This document shows, one piece after another, positions 1 through 9,607 of a DNA stretch of 64,000 bases. The notes under the pieces were generated by a model. That model had not been told where the DNA came from. It did no database searches and worked only from the letters and a program-made list of their open reading frames with translations. Both the position numbers and the translations under genes were made by a program. Every line of letters starts with the position of its first letter. Within the stretch, counting starts at the first letter, position 1. Origin of the DNA: Bradyrhizobium cenepequi (GTDB lineage: Bacteria > Pseudomonadota > Alphaproteobacteria > Rhizobiales > Xanthobacteraceae); assembly GCF_020329485.1 (NCBI RefSeq), contig NZ_JAGKJI010000006.1, positions 1 to 64,000 of the forward strand. Direction: 5' to 3'.

Positions 1-390
1 CGAACGTGCGGTGAGATGCGGTGGACGCGGGTGTTGCGACTGACGAGCGTGACTATCCGTGGACGGCGAAGTCGTGTGGTTCTGGCGCCCCGACGCTGGC
101 GCTAAGTTTTTTGCGCGAAGCAAGTTTGCGCGAGAGGCGACGGTGGCAAGAAAGCCCGGTCACCGGGAAGAGCACGAAGTAAGCCGTAAACCACTGCGCA
201 GGGAAAGCCGGAGTTGCTTCGGTTGACCTGTGGTCCTACCCCCGAGCTTTTTGTTGCACGGGGCCCACGGGTGCAACCGGCACCCGGCTTTCCCTGCGTC
301 CTCTGCTATCGAGGAGGGCGAAACGAGACGCAAAGCTCGGGCATCTCATGCCGCGAGAATGCGGACACGCATCTGCGATTTGAATCAAGA
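1..390. repeat. Non-coding, repeat-like stretch upstream of leuS
   Basis: No credible gene is seen; the short open frames here have no recognisable family and no good ribosome binding site. The part from about 80 to 350 reads like a sequence I recognise as recurring in Bradyrhizobium and Rhodopseudomonas intergenic regions, where it is often mistaken for small proteins. It contains several GC-rich local inverted repeats and could be the remnant of a structured RNA or of a mobile repeat. Its multicopy status is recalled, not computed. Confidence 0.4.
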
Positions 391-477
391 CGTAGGATGG
401 GTAGAGCGAAGCGAAACCCATCGTTGCGCGGCTTGCTCCGAAGCCGATGGGTTTCGCTTCGCTCTACCCATCCTACG
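391..477. repeat. Long palindromic repeat, family A
   Basis: Two 33-base arms at 391-423 and 445-477 are exact reverse complements around a 21-base loop. The arm contains GGATGGGTAGAGCG and GCGAAACCCATC. The same element with small changes recurs at 5735-5819 between parA and parB. Transcribed, it would form a very stable hairpin in the leuS upstream region. It has no transposase and looks like a REP/MITE-type dispersed repeat. Confidence 0.85.
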
Positions 478-583
478 TAACGGGGGAGGGACTAGGCACC
501 CAACCCGTTGACCCCGCAGCCAATTCTATGGCCTAGTCCGCCGTCTTTCTAAACGGCCGAACGGCCCTCAAGAGCCCTGCTCC

Positions 584-3208
584 ATGACCTCCGAACGCTA
601 CAACGCCCGTGAATCCGAGCCGCGCTGGCAACGCCAGTGGGACGAGAAGGCGATCTTTGCGTCGAAAAACGACGATCCGCGGCCGAAATACTACGTGCTC
701 GAGATGTTCCCGTACCCGTCCGGGCGCATCCATATCGGCCATGTCCGGAACTACACGCTCGGCGACGTACTGGCCCGCTATATGCGCGCCAAGGGGTTCA
801 ATGTGCTGCACCCGATGGGCTGGGACGCATTTGGCCTGCCGGCGGAGAACGCCGCGATCGAGCGCAAGGTGGCGCCGAAGGCGTGGACCTATGACAACAT
901 CGCGGCAATGAAGAAGCAGCTCCGCTCGATCGGCCTGTCGCTCGACTGGAGCAGAGAATTCGCGACCTGCGACCCCAGCTACTACAAGCATCAGCAGAAG
1001 ATGTTCCTGGACTTCCTGCGCGCCGGCCTCGTCGAGCGCGAGAAGCGCAAGGTCAATTGGGACCCGGTCGACATGACGGTGCTCGCGAACGAGCAGGTGA
1101 TCGATGGCCGCGGCTGGCGCTCGGGCGCGGTCATCGAGCAGCGCGAGATGAACCAGTGGGTCTTCAAGATCACCAGATACGCGCAGGATCTCCTGGACGC
1201 GCTGGATCGGCTGGATCGCTGGCCCGACAAGGTGCGGCTGATGCAGCGCAACTGGATCGGCCGCTCCGAGGGCCTGTTGATCCGCTTCGCGCTGGATGGC
1301 GCGACCACGCCGGCGGGCGAGCGCGAATTGAAGATTTTCACGACGCGGCCGGACACGCTGTTCGGCGCCAAGTTCATGGCGATCTCGGCCGATCATCCGC
1401 TGGCGCAGGCGGCCGCTGCGAAGGATCCGAAGCTTGCCGAGTTCATCGCCGAGGTCAAACGGATCGGCACCGCGCAGGAAATCATCGACACCGCCGAGAA
1501 GCAGGGTTTTGACACCGGCATCAAGGCAATCCACCCGTTCGATCCGAACTGGAAATTGCCGGTCTATGTCGCGAACTTCGTGCTGATGGAATACGGCACC
1601 GGCGCCATCTTCGGCTGCCCGGCGCACGACCAGCGCGACCTCGACTTCGTCAACAAATACGGCCTCGGCAACACGCCCGTCGTGTGCCCCGAAGGTCAGG
1701 ATCCAAAGACGTTTGTGATCACGGACACCGCCTATGACGGTGAGGGCCACATGATCAATTCGCGCTTCCTCGATGGCATGACCATCGAGCAGGCGAAGGA
1801 AGACGTCGCGAAACGCTTGGAGAATGAACTGCGTGGCAATGCGCCCGTCGGCGAGCGCCAGGTAAACTTCCGCCTGCGCGACTGGGGCATTTCGCGCCAG
1901 CGCTATTGGGGCTGCCCGATCCCGATCATCCACTGCCCGAAGTGCGACGTGGTGCTGGTGCCCGACAATGCGCTGCCGGTGACGCTGCCGGAGGATGCCA
2001 CCTTCGACAAGCCCGGCAACGCGCTCGACCACCATCCGACCTGGAAGCACATCACCTGTCCGCAATGCGGCGGACCTGCTAACCGCGAAACCGACACCAT
2101 GGACACCTTCGTCGACTCGTCCTGGTACTTCGTGCGTTTCACCGATCCCTGGAACGAGAAATCGCCGACCACGCCCGCCGTTGCCAACCGGATGATGCCG
2201 GTCGATCAATATATCGGCGGCGTCGAGCACGCGATCCTGCATCTGCTCTATAGCCGCTTCTTCACCCGCGCGATGAAGGCAACCGGCCACATCGCGATGG
2301 ATGAGCCGTTCGCCGGCATGTTCACGCAGGGCATGGTCGTGCACGAGACCTACCAGAAGGCCGACGGCACCTATGTGACGCCTGCCGAAGTGAAGGTCGA
2401 GGTAATCGGCAACGAACGGCGCGCCATGATGATCTACGGTGACGAAGAGATCACGATCGGTCCGATCGAGAAGATGTCGAAGTCGAAGAAGAACACGGTC
2501 GATCCCGACGACATCATCGCAACCTATGGCGCCGACGTCGCGCGCTGGTTCATGCTGTCGGACTCCCCGCCCGACCGCGACGTGATCTGGAGCGACGAGC
2601 GCGTGCAGGGTGCGGCGCGCTTCGTGCAGCGGCTGTGGCGGCTGGTGAATGAATCCGCCGAGGTCGCAAAGGGTGCGTCGGCGGCCGGGCCGGCGTCATT
2701 CGGGGCCGAGGCGCTGGCCTTGCGCAAGGCGGCCCATGGCGCGCTGGACAAGGTGTCTTCCGGAATCGAGCGGCTGCATTTCAATGTCTGCCTCGCCCAT
2801 ATCCGGGAATTCGCCAACGCGGTCGCCGAGACCCTGGCCAAGGGCAATAAGCCCGCGCCCGACGTCGCCTGGGCGGTCCGCGAAGCCGCAGCTATCCTTG
2901 TTCAACTGTTCGCGCCCATGATGCCGCACCTGGCTGAGGAATGCTGGCAGGTTTTGGGTCAGGAGGGGCTGATTTCGGAGGCTTCCTGGCCGCAAATCGA
3001 ACGCGATTTGCTGGTTGAAGACAGCGTGACCCTCGTGGTCCAGGTCAATGGCAAGAAACGGGGTGATGTTACCGTGCCACGGGCGGCCGAAAATCCTCAG
3101 ATCGAGGCTGCCGTTCTGGCGCTCGATGCTGTAAAAGCCGCTTTGGGCGGCAAGCCCGTCCGCAAGGTGATCGTGGTACCCATGAGGATCGTGAATGTCG
3201 TCGGCTAG
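584..3208 (+). CDS. leuS: Leucyl-tRNA synthetase
   Basis: Class I aminoacyl-tRNA synthetase that charges tRNA-Leu with leucine in the cytoplasm. The 874-residue product has the usual bacterial length. The HIGH signature is at residues 50-53 after PYPSGRI, and KMSKS is at 630-634 followed by SKKNTVDP. The segment between about 230 and 430 fits the CP1 editing domain that clears misacylated tRNA. The C-terminal third is the anticodon-binding region, ending in [11 protein letters not shown], typical of LeuRS. Its last 14 bases overlap the lptE start, so leuS, lptE and probably holA form one transcript. The ATG at 584 gives a normal N-terminus. Confidence 0.97.
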   Translation: MTSERYNARESEPRWQRQWDEKAIFASKNDDPRPKYYVLEMFPYPSGRIHIGHVRNYTLGDVLARYMRAKGFNVLHPMGWDAFGLPAENAAIERKVAPKAWTYDNIAAMKKQLRSIGLSLDWSREFATCDPSYYKHQQKMFLDFLRAGLVEREKRKVNWDPVDMTVLANEQVIDGRGWRSGAVIEQREMNQWVFKITRYAQDLLDALDRLDRWPDKVRLMQRNWIGRSEGLLIRFALDGATTPAGERELKIFTTRPDTLFGAKFMAISADHPLAQAAAAKDPKLAEFIAEVKRIGTAQEIIDTAEKQGFDTGIKAIHPFDPNWKLPVYVANFVLMEYGTGAIFGCPAHDQRDLDFVNKYGLGNTPVVCPEGQDPKTFVITDTAYDGEGHMINSRFLDGMTIEQAKEDVAKRLENELRGNAPVGERQVNFRLRDWGISRQRYWGCPIPIIHCPKCDVVLVPDNALPVTLPEDATFDKPGNALDHHPTWKHITCPQCGGPANRETDTMDTFVDSSWYFVRFTDPWNEKSPTTPAVANRMMPVDQYIGGVEHAILHLLYSRFFTRAMKATGHIAMDEPFAGMFTQGMVVHETYQKADGTYVTPAEVKVEVIGNERRAMMIYGDEEITIGPIEKMSKSKKNTVDPDDIIATYGADVARWFMLSDSPPDRDVIWSDERVQGAARFVQRLWRLVNESAEVAKGASAAGPASFGAEALALRKAAHGALDKVSSGIERLHFNVCLAHIREFANAVAETLAKGNKPAPDVAWAVREAAAILVQLFAPMMPHLAEECWQVLGQEGLISEASWPQIERDLLVEDSVTLVVQVNGKKRGDVTVPRAAENPQIEAAVLALDAVKAALGGKPVRKVIVVPMRIVNVVG

Positions 3209-3749
3209 GATCCGGATCGCTCTCCGGCTCGTCGCGGTGGCCGCTTTGGCGGCGGTGACGGCGGGCTGTTTCCAGCCGATGTATGCCGAGCACACCGACG
3301 GCACACCGGCGTTGCGCGAGAAGCTGATGGGTGTCGAGCTGCCGCCGATCGCCGACAAGCCGAACGCATCCCGCGAGGCCCGCATCGGCGTGGAGGTCCG
3401 CAATGCGCTGGCGTTCAAGCTCTATGGCAACGCCACCGGCATGCCGCCGACTCATCGACTGGTGATCCGCTTCACGACCAGCCGCTCCTCGCTGATGCTC
3501 GATCCGAACACGGCGCTGCCGACCGGCGAAAATTTCGGCATCGACGCGCAGTACAACCTGGTCGAGGTCGCCTCGAACAAGTCGGTGATGACAGGCTCCA
3601 CCTTCTCGCGCGTGTCCTACGACATGCCGGGCTCCTACCAGCGCTTCACGCGCACGCGCGCCTTGCGCGACGCCGAAGACCGCGCCGCGCAGGAGATCGC
3701 GGAGAACATCAATACCCGGCTGGCGTCCTTCTTCACCGCCGGAACCTGA
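3195..3749 (+). CDS. lptE: LPS-assembly lipoprotein LptE
   Basis: Outer-membrane lipoprotein that plugs the LptD barrel and helps insert lipopolysaccharide into the outer leaflet. The 184-residue protein opens with a signal peptide and a lipobox ending in TAGC, so Cys25 would be lipidated. The remainder fits the LptE/RlpB fold, with the conserved opening CFQPMY after the lipid anchor. It overlaps the leuS stop by 14 bases and holA follows after 6 bases. The leuS-lptE-holA order is conserved widely in proteobacteria, which supports the call despite poor sequence conservation in the family. Confidence 0.88.
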   Translation: MSSARIRIALRLVAVAALAAVTAGCFQPMYAEHTDGTPALREKLMGVELPPIADKPNASREARIGVEVRNALAFKLYGNATGMPPTHRLVIRFTTSRSSLMLDPNTALPTGENFGIDAQYNLVEVASNKSVMTGSTFSRVSYDMPGSYQRFTRTRALRDAEDRAAQEIAENINTRLASFFTAGT

Positions 3750-3755
3750 TCGCCA

Positions 3756-4784
3756 TTGGTCGCGCTTCGCGGAAAAGAGATCGACGCCTTCCTCGCTCGG
3801 CCCGATCCCGGCCGTCCGATCATCCTGCTCTACGGCCCCGATGCCGGTCTGGTGCGCGAGCGCGCCGATGCGCTGATGGCATCCGCGGTCGATGATCCCA
3901 ACGATCCATTTTCGCTGGTCCGTCTTGACGGCGACGAACTCGCCGCCGAGCCCTCGCGACTGGTTGATGAAGCGATGACGGTGCCGCTGTTCGGCGGACG
4001 GCGCGCGATCCGCGTCCGCGCCGGCTCGCGCAATTTTGCCAGCGGCGTCGAGACGCTGACGGATTCCCCGCTGAAGGATTGCCGCATCGTGATCGAGGCC
4101 GGCGATATCAGGCCGGACTCGCCGCTGCGCAAGGCCTGCGAGCGCGCCAAGAATGCGGTGGCGATCGGCTGCTACCCGGACACCGAGCGCGATCTCGCCA
4201 AGCTGATCGACGACGAGCTGCGGGCCTCCGGCCTGCGCATCGCGCAAGATGCCCGCGCCGTGCTGATGTCACTGCTCGGCGGCGACCGTCAGGCCTCGCG
4301 CAACGAGTTGCGCAAGCTCACACTCTACGCCCACGGCCGAGGCGAGGTGACGCTCGAGGATGTGATGACGGTGGTCTCCGACGCATCCGAGCTGAAGCTC
4401 GATCCGATCGTGGACAGCGCCTTTGCCGGCAACGCCGCGGCGGTGGAGACCGAATTTGCGAAAGCGATGGTCGCAGGCACCTATCCCGGCGTCATCATCG
4501 CGGCCGCGCAGCGGCAGGCGGCCTGGCTGCACAAATCGGCGCTGGCAGTCGCCGATGGCACGCCGACCTCCGCCGTGCTCGAGGGCGGATTTCCGCGGCT
4601 GCATTTCTCGCGCAAAGGCGCGGTCGAAATGGCGCTCCGCAATTTCAGCCCGCAGCGGCTGGTCGGCATCATCGACCAGCTCGGCACCGCGGCGCTCGAC
4701 ATGCGCAAGCAGAATTCGCTGGCCGCCGTGATCGCACAACGCGCCCTCCTCTCGATCGCCGCGAATGCACGAAGGAGAGGATGA
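3756..4784 (+). CDS. holA: DNA polymerase III delta subunit
   Basis: Delta subunit of the clamp loader, which opens the beta sliding clamp during replication. The 342-residue length is normal. The N-terminus shows the delta-fold segment IILLYGPDAGLVRERADAL, and the C-terminal half is the helical collar domain. The start is a TTG at 3756; no nearby in-frame ATG gives a better N-terminus. It lies 6 bases after lptE and ends 5 bases from the convergent parB stop, leaving almost no room for a terminator between the two genes. Confidence 0.92.
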   Translation: MVALRGKEIDAFLARPDPGRPIILLYGPDAGLVRERADALMASAVDDPNDPFSLVRLDGDELAAEPSRLVDEAMTVPLFGGRRAIRVRAGSRNFASGVETLTDSPLKDCRIVIEAGDIRPDSPLRKACERAKNAVAIGCYPDTERDLAKLIDDELRASGLRIAQDARAVLMSLLGGDRQASRNELRKLTLYAHGRGEVTLEDVMTVVSDASELKLDPIVDSAFAGNAAAVETEFAKAMVAGTYPGVIIAAAQRQAAWLHKSALAVADGTPTSAVLEGGFPRLHFSRKGAVEMALRNFSPQRLVGIIDQLGTAALDMRKQNSLAAVIAQRALLSIAANARRRG

Positions 4785-4789
4785 GCTTG

Positions 4790-5695
4790 CTAACCGCCTT
4801 CGAGCCGCCGCATCACTTCGTCGAGCTGCTCGAGGCTGCGGTAGCTGATCTGCACGGTGCCGCCGGGGTCACGGTGGTTGACGCTGACGGTGAGCCCCAG
4901 CGCATCGGAGACGCGCTTCTCCAGCGCAAGCGTGTCGGGGTCCTTCTCCTTGCCACCGCCGCCGCGCGCCTTCTGCGGCTTCCGCACCGGTACGCCCTCG
5001 TCATGCGCGAGCGCTTCAGCCTGGCGCACGTTGAGGCCTTCGGCGACGATGCGCTTGGCAGCGCCGAGCGGGTCAGGCACGCCGATCAAAGCGCGCGCGT
5101 GGCCGGCGGACAATCCGCCGCTTGCGATGAAGGCCTGCACCTCGGCCGGGAGCTTCGTCAGCCGCATCATGTTGGCGACGTGGCTGCGACTCTTGCCGAC
5201 GATCTTCGCGATATCTTCCTGGCTGCGTTTGAACTCATCGGCGAGCGCGTGATAGCCTTGCGCCTCTTCCATCGGGTTGAGGTCTTCGCGCTGCACGTTC
5301 TCGATGATCGTGATCTCGAGCGCGTCGCTATCGTTGACCTCGACCGGGACAATCGGCACCTCGTGCAGGCCGGCGAGCTGGGACGCGCGCCAGCGCCGCT
5401 CGCCGGCGATGATCTCGTAGCGATCCTGCGCGCCCTTGACCAGCCGCACCACGATCGGCTGGATCACGCCACGCTGCTTGATCGAATCGGCGAGCTCACG
5501 AAGCTCGGCATCGGCGAAGCTGCGGCGCGGATTGCGCGGGTTGGCTTTGAGGAATTCGATCGGCACCTTGCGGTGCGTGCGCGGCCGGTCGACATGCGCG
5601 GCCTCGCCGCCGACATCTCCAATCAGACTTGCAAGCCCGCGGCCCAGTCGCGAACGCGCTTCGTCGGCCATTGTCGCCAGCTCCCTTGGATTCAC
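4790..5695 (-). CDS. parB: Chromosome-partitioning protein ParB
   Basis: CTP-dependent DNA clamp that loads at parS sites and spreads to build the origin-proximal partition complex. The 301-residue protein has the N-terminal ParA-stimulating segment LGRGLASLIGD, the ParB/Srx nucleotide-binding motif GERRWRAS, and a central helix-turn-helix (IAKIVGKSRSHVANMMRL) for parS recognition. The C-terminus is the dimerisation domain. The ATG at 5695 is used; an internal ATG eight residues later (MADEARS) is also possible. Its cognate sites are the four palindromes at 7284-9564. A long palindromic repeat separates it from parA upstream. Confidence 0.96.
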   Translation of the reverse strand: MNPRELATMADEARSRLGRGLASLIGDVGGEAAHVDRPRTHRKVPIEFLKANPRNPRRSFADAELRELADSIKQRGVIQPIVVRLVKGAQDRYEIIAGERRWRASQLAGLHEVPIVPVEVNDSDALEITIIENVQREDLNPMEEAQGYHALADEFKRSQEDIAKIVGKSRSHVANMMRLTKLPAEVQAFIASGGLSAGHARALIGVPDPLGAAKRIVAEGLNVRQAEALAHDEGVPVRKPQKARGGGGKEKDPDTLALEKRVSDALGLTVSVNHRDPGGTVQISYRSLEQLDEVMRRLEGG

Positions 5696-5734
5696 GTAGC
5701 AAACTCCGGAATTCGAATTTCAGGTCGGTCAGAT

Positions 5735-5819
5735 CGTAGGATGGGTAGAGCGCAGCGAAACCCATCACGCTCATCGCGTGCGAAGATGATGGGTTTCGCT
5801 GCGCTCTACCCATCCTACG
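5735..5819. repeat. Long palindromic repeat, family A, between parA and parB
   Basis: Perfect 33-base arms at 5735-5767 and 5787-5819 enclose a 19-base loop. The arms match the 391-477 element except for GCGCAGCG in place of GCGAAGCG, a paired change that keeps the stem intact. Lying in the parA-parB gap, the transcript would fold into a strong hairpin that may affect the relative expression of the two genes. Confidence 0.85.
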
Positions 5820-5827
5820 GATCGTTC

Positions 5828-6679
5828 TCAATGCTCACGCAACTCGCGTTCGCGCTGGATCACTTCAGTGGCGAGCTTCAGGTAAGCCTCGCTGCCGACG
5901 CATTTGAGATCGTAGACCAGCACCGGCTTGCCGTAGGACGGCGCTTCGGAGATCCGCACGTTGCGCGGGATCATGGTGTTGTAGACCTTAGCTCCCATGA
6001 ACTGCCGGACATCGGCGACGACCTGGTTCGACAGGTTGTTGCGGGAATCGAACATCGTCAGCACGATGCCATGGATCGACAGGTTCGGATTGAGCGTCGA
6101 GCGCACCTGCTCGACCGTCTGCAACAGCTGCGACAGACCTTCGAGCGCGAAGAACTCGCACTGCAGCGGCACCAGGATCGCGTCCGACGCGGCCATCGCA
6201 TTCACGGTGAGCAGGTTGAGCGACGGCGGGCAATCGATCAGCACATAGGTGTAGTCGGCATCCGGCGACGTGTTGTTGTTGAGCGCAGCGATCGCATCGC
6301 GCAGGCGGAACGCGCGACCCGGCGTGGTGCCAAGTTCAAGTTCGAGGCCGGAGAGATCCATGGTGGAGGGCGCGATGTGAAGCCGCGGCACCGCCGTCGC
6401 GACGACAGCCTCGCGCAACGGCGCCTCGCCGACCAGGACGTCATAGGTCGAGCAGTTCCGGTTCCGCCGGTCGATGCCGAGCCCGGTCGATGCGTTGCCC
6501 TGCGGGTCGAGATCGACGACCAGGACCCGCTCGCCGATGGCCGCGAGCGCCGTCCCGAGATTGATCGCTGTGGTTGTCTTGCCGACGCCCCCTTTTTGGT
6601 TGGCGAGCGACAGAATGCGCGGATGGCCAGCCGGTTGTGGCGCCCTATCCTCTTGATAAACCTCATCAATTACGGTCAT
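5828..6679 (-). CDS. parA: Chromosome-partitioning ATPase ParA
   Basis: Deviant Walker-type ATPase that binds DNA non-specifically and moves the ParB-parS complex during origin segregation. From the preferred ATG at 6679 the product has 283 residues and begins MTVIDEVYQE. The deviant Walker A KGGVGKTT is at residues 29-36, and the switch motif VDLDPQGNAS and the segment IDCPPSLNLLT are present. A longer frame reaches 6787, but it would run through the rsmG stop and lacks the usual family N-terminus. At 6679 a GGGG stretch sits upstream and the gene begins 31 bases after rsmG ends. Order rsmG-parA-parB is the classical origin-proximal arrangement. Confidence 0.95.
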   Translation of the reverse strand: MTVIDEVYQEDRAPQPAGHPRILSLANQKGGVGKTTTAINLGTALAAIGERVLVVDLDPQGNASTGLGIDRRNRNCSTYDVLVGEAPLREAVVATAVPRLHIAPSTMDLSGLELELGTTPGRAFRLRDAIAALNNNTSPDADYTYVLIDCPPSLNLLTVNAMAASDAILVPLQCEFFALEGLSQLLQTVEQVRSTLNPNLSIHGIVLTMFDSRNNLSNQVVADVRQFMGAKVYNTMIPRNVRISEAPSYGKPVLVYDLKCVGSEAYLKLATEVIQRERELREH

Positions 6680-6710
6680 AGCGTTGCCCTGCTGATCCCC
6701 TGCGGAAAGC

Positions 6711-7373
6711 TCAACGCCGCCCGACGGAGTTAAGCTCGACAATCCAGCCGAGTCCGCCGGTTCGGCTGGAATGAAGTTTCGGCTCAATTGTCCAATATTT
6801 AGTGGCTTCGGTCAATTCGGCCTCTACATCTTGGCCCTTGAGAAACAGCGCTTTTGCACCCTTTCGCACCAGCGGTTCCGCGAAGCCGATGAGTTCATGT
6901 AGCGGAGCCAGCGCCCGCGCGGTCACGCAATCGATGGGGCCGCTGATTCTATCCACAATATCCCCGATGTCGGTCAGATGCACCGTCCCCGGCGCGCCGG
7001 TCACTCGGAGCGCTTCGCGAAGAAAGGCCGCCTTCTTGGCGTTCCTCTCCACCAGGTGGACGACACCCGGCGTTTCCGCGAGCGCACAGGCGAGCACGCC
7101 GCCGGGAAAGCCGCCGCCGCTGCCGAGATCGACCCAGACCGTGGCAGTCGGGGCAAGGTCCAGCAGCTGCAGGGAATCGGCGATGTGGCGGGTCCAGAGC
7201 TCGGGCAGCGTCGATGGCGCCACGAGATTGGTCTTGGCCTGCCATTCCAGGAGAAGCGCAACGTAGCGGTCGAGCCGGGCTTCCGTTTCACGTGAAACGG
7301 GGGTGAGGGCGAGGGCCGCCGCCTTATCGGTGGCGGTGGCTGCTAGCGCTGTGGTCAGTGATGCCTTGGCCAT
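6711..7373 (-). CDS. rsmG: 16S rRNA (guanine-527-N7)-methyltransferase
   Basis: Uses S-adenosylmethionine to methylate G527 of 16S rRNA. The 220-residue product has the SAM-binding motif VDLGSGGGFPG and family segments such as NLVAPSTLPELWTRHIADSL. A parS palindrome lies inside the gene: residues 26-30 read VSRET, encoded by the GTTTCACGTGAAAC motif at 7285-7298 on the complementary strand, so the same bases serve coding and centromere roles. It lies downstream of mnmG and just upstream of parA. Confidence 0.96.
   Translation of the reverse strand: MAKASLTTALAATATDKAAALALTPVSRETEARLDRYVALLLEWQAKTNLVAPSTLPELWTRHIADSLQLLDLAPTATVWVDLGSGGGFPGGVLACALAETPGVVHLVERNAKKAAFLREALRVTGAPGTVHLTDIGDIVDRISGPIDCVTARALAPLHELIGFAEPLVRKGAKALFLKGQDVEAELTEATKYWTIEPKLHSSRTGGLGWIVELNSVGRR
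7284..7299. other. parS: parS site 1, inside rsmG
   Basis: The 16-base palindrome CGTTTCACGTGAAACG matches the core GTTTCACGTGAAAC used by ParB across bacteria. It lies within the rsmG reading frame and encodes VSRET. Three more copies follow within 2.3 kb. Confidence 0.93.
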
Positions 7374-7404
7374 GATCCGGAATGTCAGTCGGAAACCAAA
7401 TTGT

Positions 7405-7487
7405 CATTGCGAGCGCAGCGAAGCAATCCAATAGACGCCCCACGTTGAGGAGAGATGGATTGCTTCGCTGCGCTCCCAATCACGATG
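7405..7487. repeat. Palindromic repeat, family B
   Basis: Arms at 7405-7430 (CATTGCGAGCGCAGCG onwards) and 7456-7487 (TGGATTGCTTCGCTGCG onwards) are near-perfect reverse complements. This type is very common between genes in Bradyrhizobium. It sits between rsmG and mnmG, upstream of parS site 2. Confidence 0.8.
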
Positions 7488-7525
7488 GCGGAAGTTGTCC
7501 CTGTGACGTTGGGAGCGACTTCACC

Positions 7526-7541
7526 CGTTTCACGTGAAACG
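7526..7541. other. parS: parS site 2, at the mnmG stop
   Basis: Palindrome CGTTTCACGTGAAACG with the perfect 14-base core at 7527-7540. It is one base past the mnmG stop codon at 7543-7545, in the mnmG-rsmG gap. Confidence 0.93.
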
Positions 7542-7542
7542 C

Positions 7543-9426
7543 TTACGCGGTCGCCCTCGCCGTCTTGCGCCGCGCCTCTCGGCGCAGATAAGCGGCCAGG
7601 ATGCCGAGCGCCGCCGGAGTTATCCCGTCGATCCGCCCTGCTTGGCCGACGGTCCGCGGTAGCGCAACCTTCAGCTTGGCGCGCGCCTCGTTGGAGAGGC
7701 CGGGCACGTCGTCATAGTCGACAGCGGTCAGGACAAGTCCTTCGTCGCGGCGGAATGCATCGACGTCAGCAATCTGGCGCTTGAGATAGACGTCGTATTT
7801 CGCGTCGATCTCCACGTGAACGGCAATCGGTGGGTCGATGCCCGACAGCTCCGGCCAGATGCCGCGGAGTGTCGACCAGTCCACTTCGGGATACGACAGC
7901 AGTTCAAAGGCCGAGCGCCGGACGCCATCACGGTTCAGCGCGAGTCCGTATCGTGTGGCCTCGTTGGGCGTGATGGACAGCGACTTGGCCAGCGCCTTCG
8001 CGTCATTCAGCGCCGCCATCTTCGCGGCGTGGCGCTTGACGCGAGCTTCGCCGACGCACCCCAACGCAATTCCCTTATCGGTAAGCCGCTGATCGGCATT
8101 GTCGGCCCGCAACGTGAGCCGGTATTCGGCCCGCGAGGTGAACATCCGATAGGGCTCGGTGATCCCTCGCGTAACGAGGTCATCGATCATCACGCCTAGA
8201 TAGCCGTCCGCGCGATCGAAAACGATCGGATCGGCGCCACCGGCAGAGAGTGCGGCGTTCAGGCCCGCGACAATCCCCTGCCCCGCAGCTTCCTCATATC
8301 CAGTTGTGCCGTTGATCTGGCCGGCAAGGAACAGTCCCGGCAATCGCTTGGTCTCGAGCGTCGGCTCAAGCTCGCGCGGGTCAACATGATCGTACTCGAT
8401 CGCATAACCCGGACGGATCATCTTGACCCGCTCAAGACCGGGAATCGATGCAAGGATCGCCAGTTGGACCTCTTCCGGGAGCGAGGTCGAGATGCCGTTG
8501 GGATAGACCGTGTCGTCGTCGAGGCCTTCGGGCTCCAGAAAGATTTGGTGGCCGTCGCGATCCCCGAAGCGGACGATCTTGTCCTCGATCGAGGGGCAAT
8601 AGCGCGGGCCGGTACTCTTGATCTGACCAGAATACATCGGTGACCGATGCACGTTGGCCCGGATCACCTCATGAGTGGCGGCCGTGGTGCGGGTGATCCC
8701 GCACTGGATCTGTGGCGTCGTGATCCGGTCGGTCATAGTCGAGAACGGCTCGGGCGGGTCATCACCGGGCTGCATTTCGACTGCCGACCAGTCGATCGTG
8801 GTGCCATCCAGGCGCGGCGGCGTCCCAGTCTTCAATCGGCCCAACGTAAAACCAAGGCGCTCGAATGAGGTTGAAAGTCCCGTGGCCGGCGCCTCACCGA
8901 CCCGGCCGGCCGGCCAATTCCTCTCGCCAAGATGAATCAAGCCACGCAGGAAGGTGCCCGTCGTGATCACGACGGCGCCGACAGACAGGATCCGTCCATC
9001 CCCCAGACGGATGCCGCTGACACGCCCATGGGAGCTCAGGAGGTCATCCGCTTCGCCTTCGATCACGCTCAAATTGGCTGTCTCGAGGATCGCGGCCTGC
9101 ATGGCAGCGGCATAAAGCTTGCGGTCGGCCTGGGCGCGCGGCCCACGGACAGCAGGACCCTTGCGGCGGTTCAGCATCCGGAACTGAATGCCGCCGGCGT
9201 CGGCAACCCGACCCATCAGACCGTCCAATGCATCGACCTCGCGGACCAAGTGACCCTTGCCGAGGCCTCCGATGGCCGGATTGCAGGACATGGCGCCGAC
9301 GGTCGAAAAACGATGCGTCACCAGCGCCGTCTTCGCGCCCATCCGGGCAGCTGCGCTGGCGGCCTCGCAGCCGGCATGGCCGCCACCGATAACGATGACG
9401 TCGAATGAAAGCGGTTGGTTAGACAT
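7543..9426 (-). CDS. mnmG: tRNA uridine 5-carboxymethylaminomethyl modification enzyme MnmG
   Basis: FAD-dependent subunit that works with the MnmE GTPase to install the cmnm5 group at wobble U34 of several tRNAs. The 627-residue product has the N-terminal FAD motif [11 protein letters not shown] at about residues 13-23 and the conserved segment [20 protein letters not shown]. The C-terminal helical domain has LSNEARAKL. Start ATG at 9426. parS sites flank it on both sides. The mnmE-mnmG-rsmG-parAB order is the standard bacterial origin-proximal cluster. Confidence 0.97.
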   Translation of the reverse strand: MSNQPLSFDVIVIGGGHAGCEAASAAARMGAKTALVTHRFSTVGAMSCNPAIGGLGKGHLVREVDALDGLMGRVADAGGIQFRMLNRRKGPAVRGPRAQADRKLYAAAMQAAILETANLSVIEGEADDLLSSHGRVSGIRLGDGRILSVGAVVITTGTFLRGLIHLGERNWPAGRVGEAPATGLSTSFERLGFTLGRLKTGTPPRLDGTTIDWSAVEMQPGDDPPEPFSTMTDRITTPQIQCGITRTTAATHEVIRANVHRSPMYSGQIKSTGPRYCPSIEDKIVRFGDRDGHQIFLEPEGLDDDTVYPNGISTSLPEEVQLAILASIPGLERVKMIRPGYAIEYDHVDPRELEPTLETKRLPGLFLAGQINGTTGYEEAAGQGIVAGLNAALSAGGADPIVFDRADGYLGVMIDDLVTRGITEPYRMFTSRAEYRLTLRADNADQRLTDKGIALGCVGEARVKRHAAKMAALNDAKALAKSLSITPNEATRYGLALNRDGVRRSAFELLSYPEVDWSTLRGIWPELSGIDPPIAVHVEIDAKYDVYLKRQIADVDAFRRDEGLVLTAVDYDDVPGLSNEARAKLKVALPRTVGQAGRIDGITPAALGILAAYLRREARRKTARATA

Positions 9427-9490
9427 GCACGACTTCTAGCGCGGAGCGGTAAAAGTCGAAAGACAAGTTTCGACCATCCGACCCCGCGGA

Positions 9491-9506
9491 TGTTTCACGT
9501 GAAACG
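9491..9506. other. parS: parS site 3, mnmE-mnmG gap
   Basis: TGTTTCACGTGAAACG, with the perfect 14-base core at 9492-9505, in the 181-base gap between mnmE and mnmG. Confidence 0.93.
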
Positions 9507-9548
9507 ATGGGCGGGTTGTTCCAGGTTTCACATAGAGTGCCGGCCGGA

Positions 9549-9564
9549 TGTTTCACGTGAAACG
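9549..9564. other. parS: parS site 4, mnmE-mnmG gap
   Basis: TGTTTCACGTGAAACG, core at 9550-9563, 58 bases from site 3. A broken half copy, GGTTTCACATAG, lies between them at about 9524. Confidence 0.93.
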
Positions 9565-9607
9565 GCGGCGGCGTTTCGATGACTCAGTGACCTACTGACC
9601 CAGCGGC

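Noticed and set aside
214..511. Small open frames of 88 and 93 codons upstream of leuS
   Set aside because: They lie in repeat-derived DNA and include the palindromic element; no binding site or family.
533..2344. 603-codon open frame opposite leuS
   Set aside because: Shadow of leuS in GC-rich DNA; the product has no known motif and the plus-strand gene is certain.
4079..6733. 884-codon plus-strand frame crossing holA, parB and parA
   Set aside because: It runs through the coding strands of three well-supported genes and its translation is low-complexity Arg/Ala-rich.
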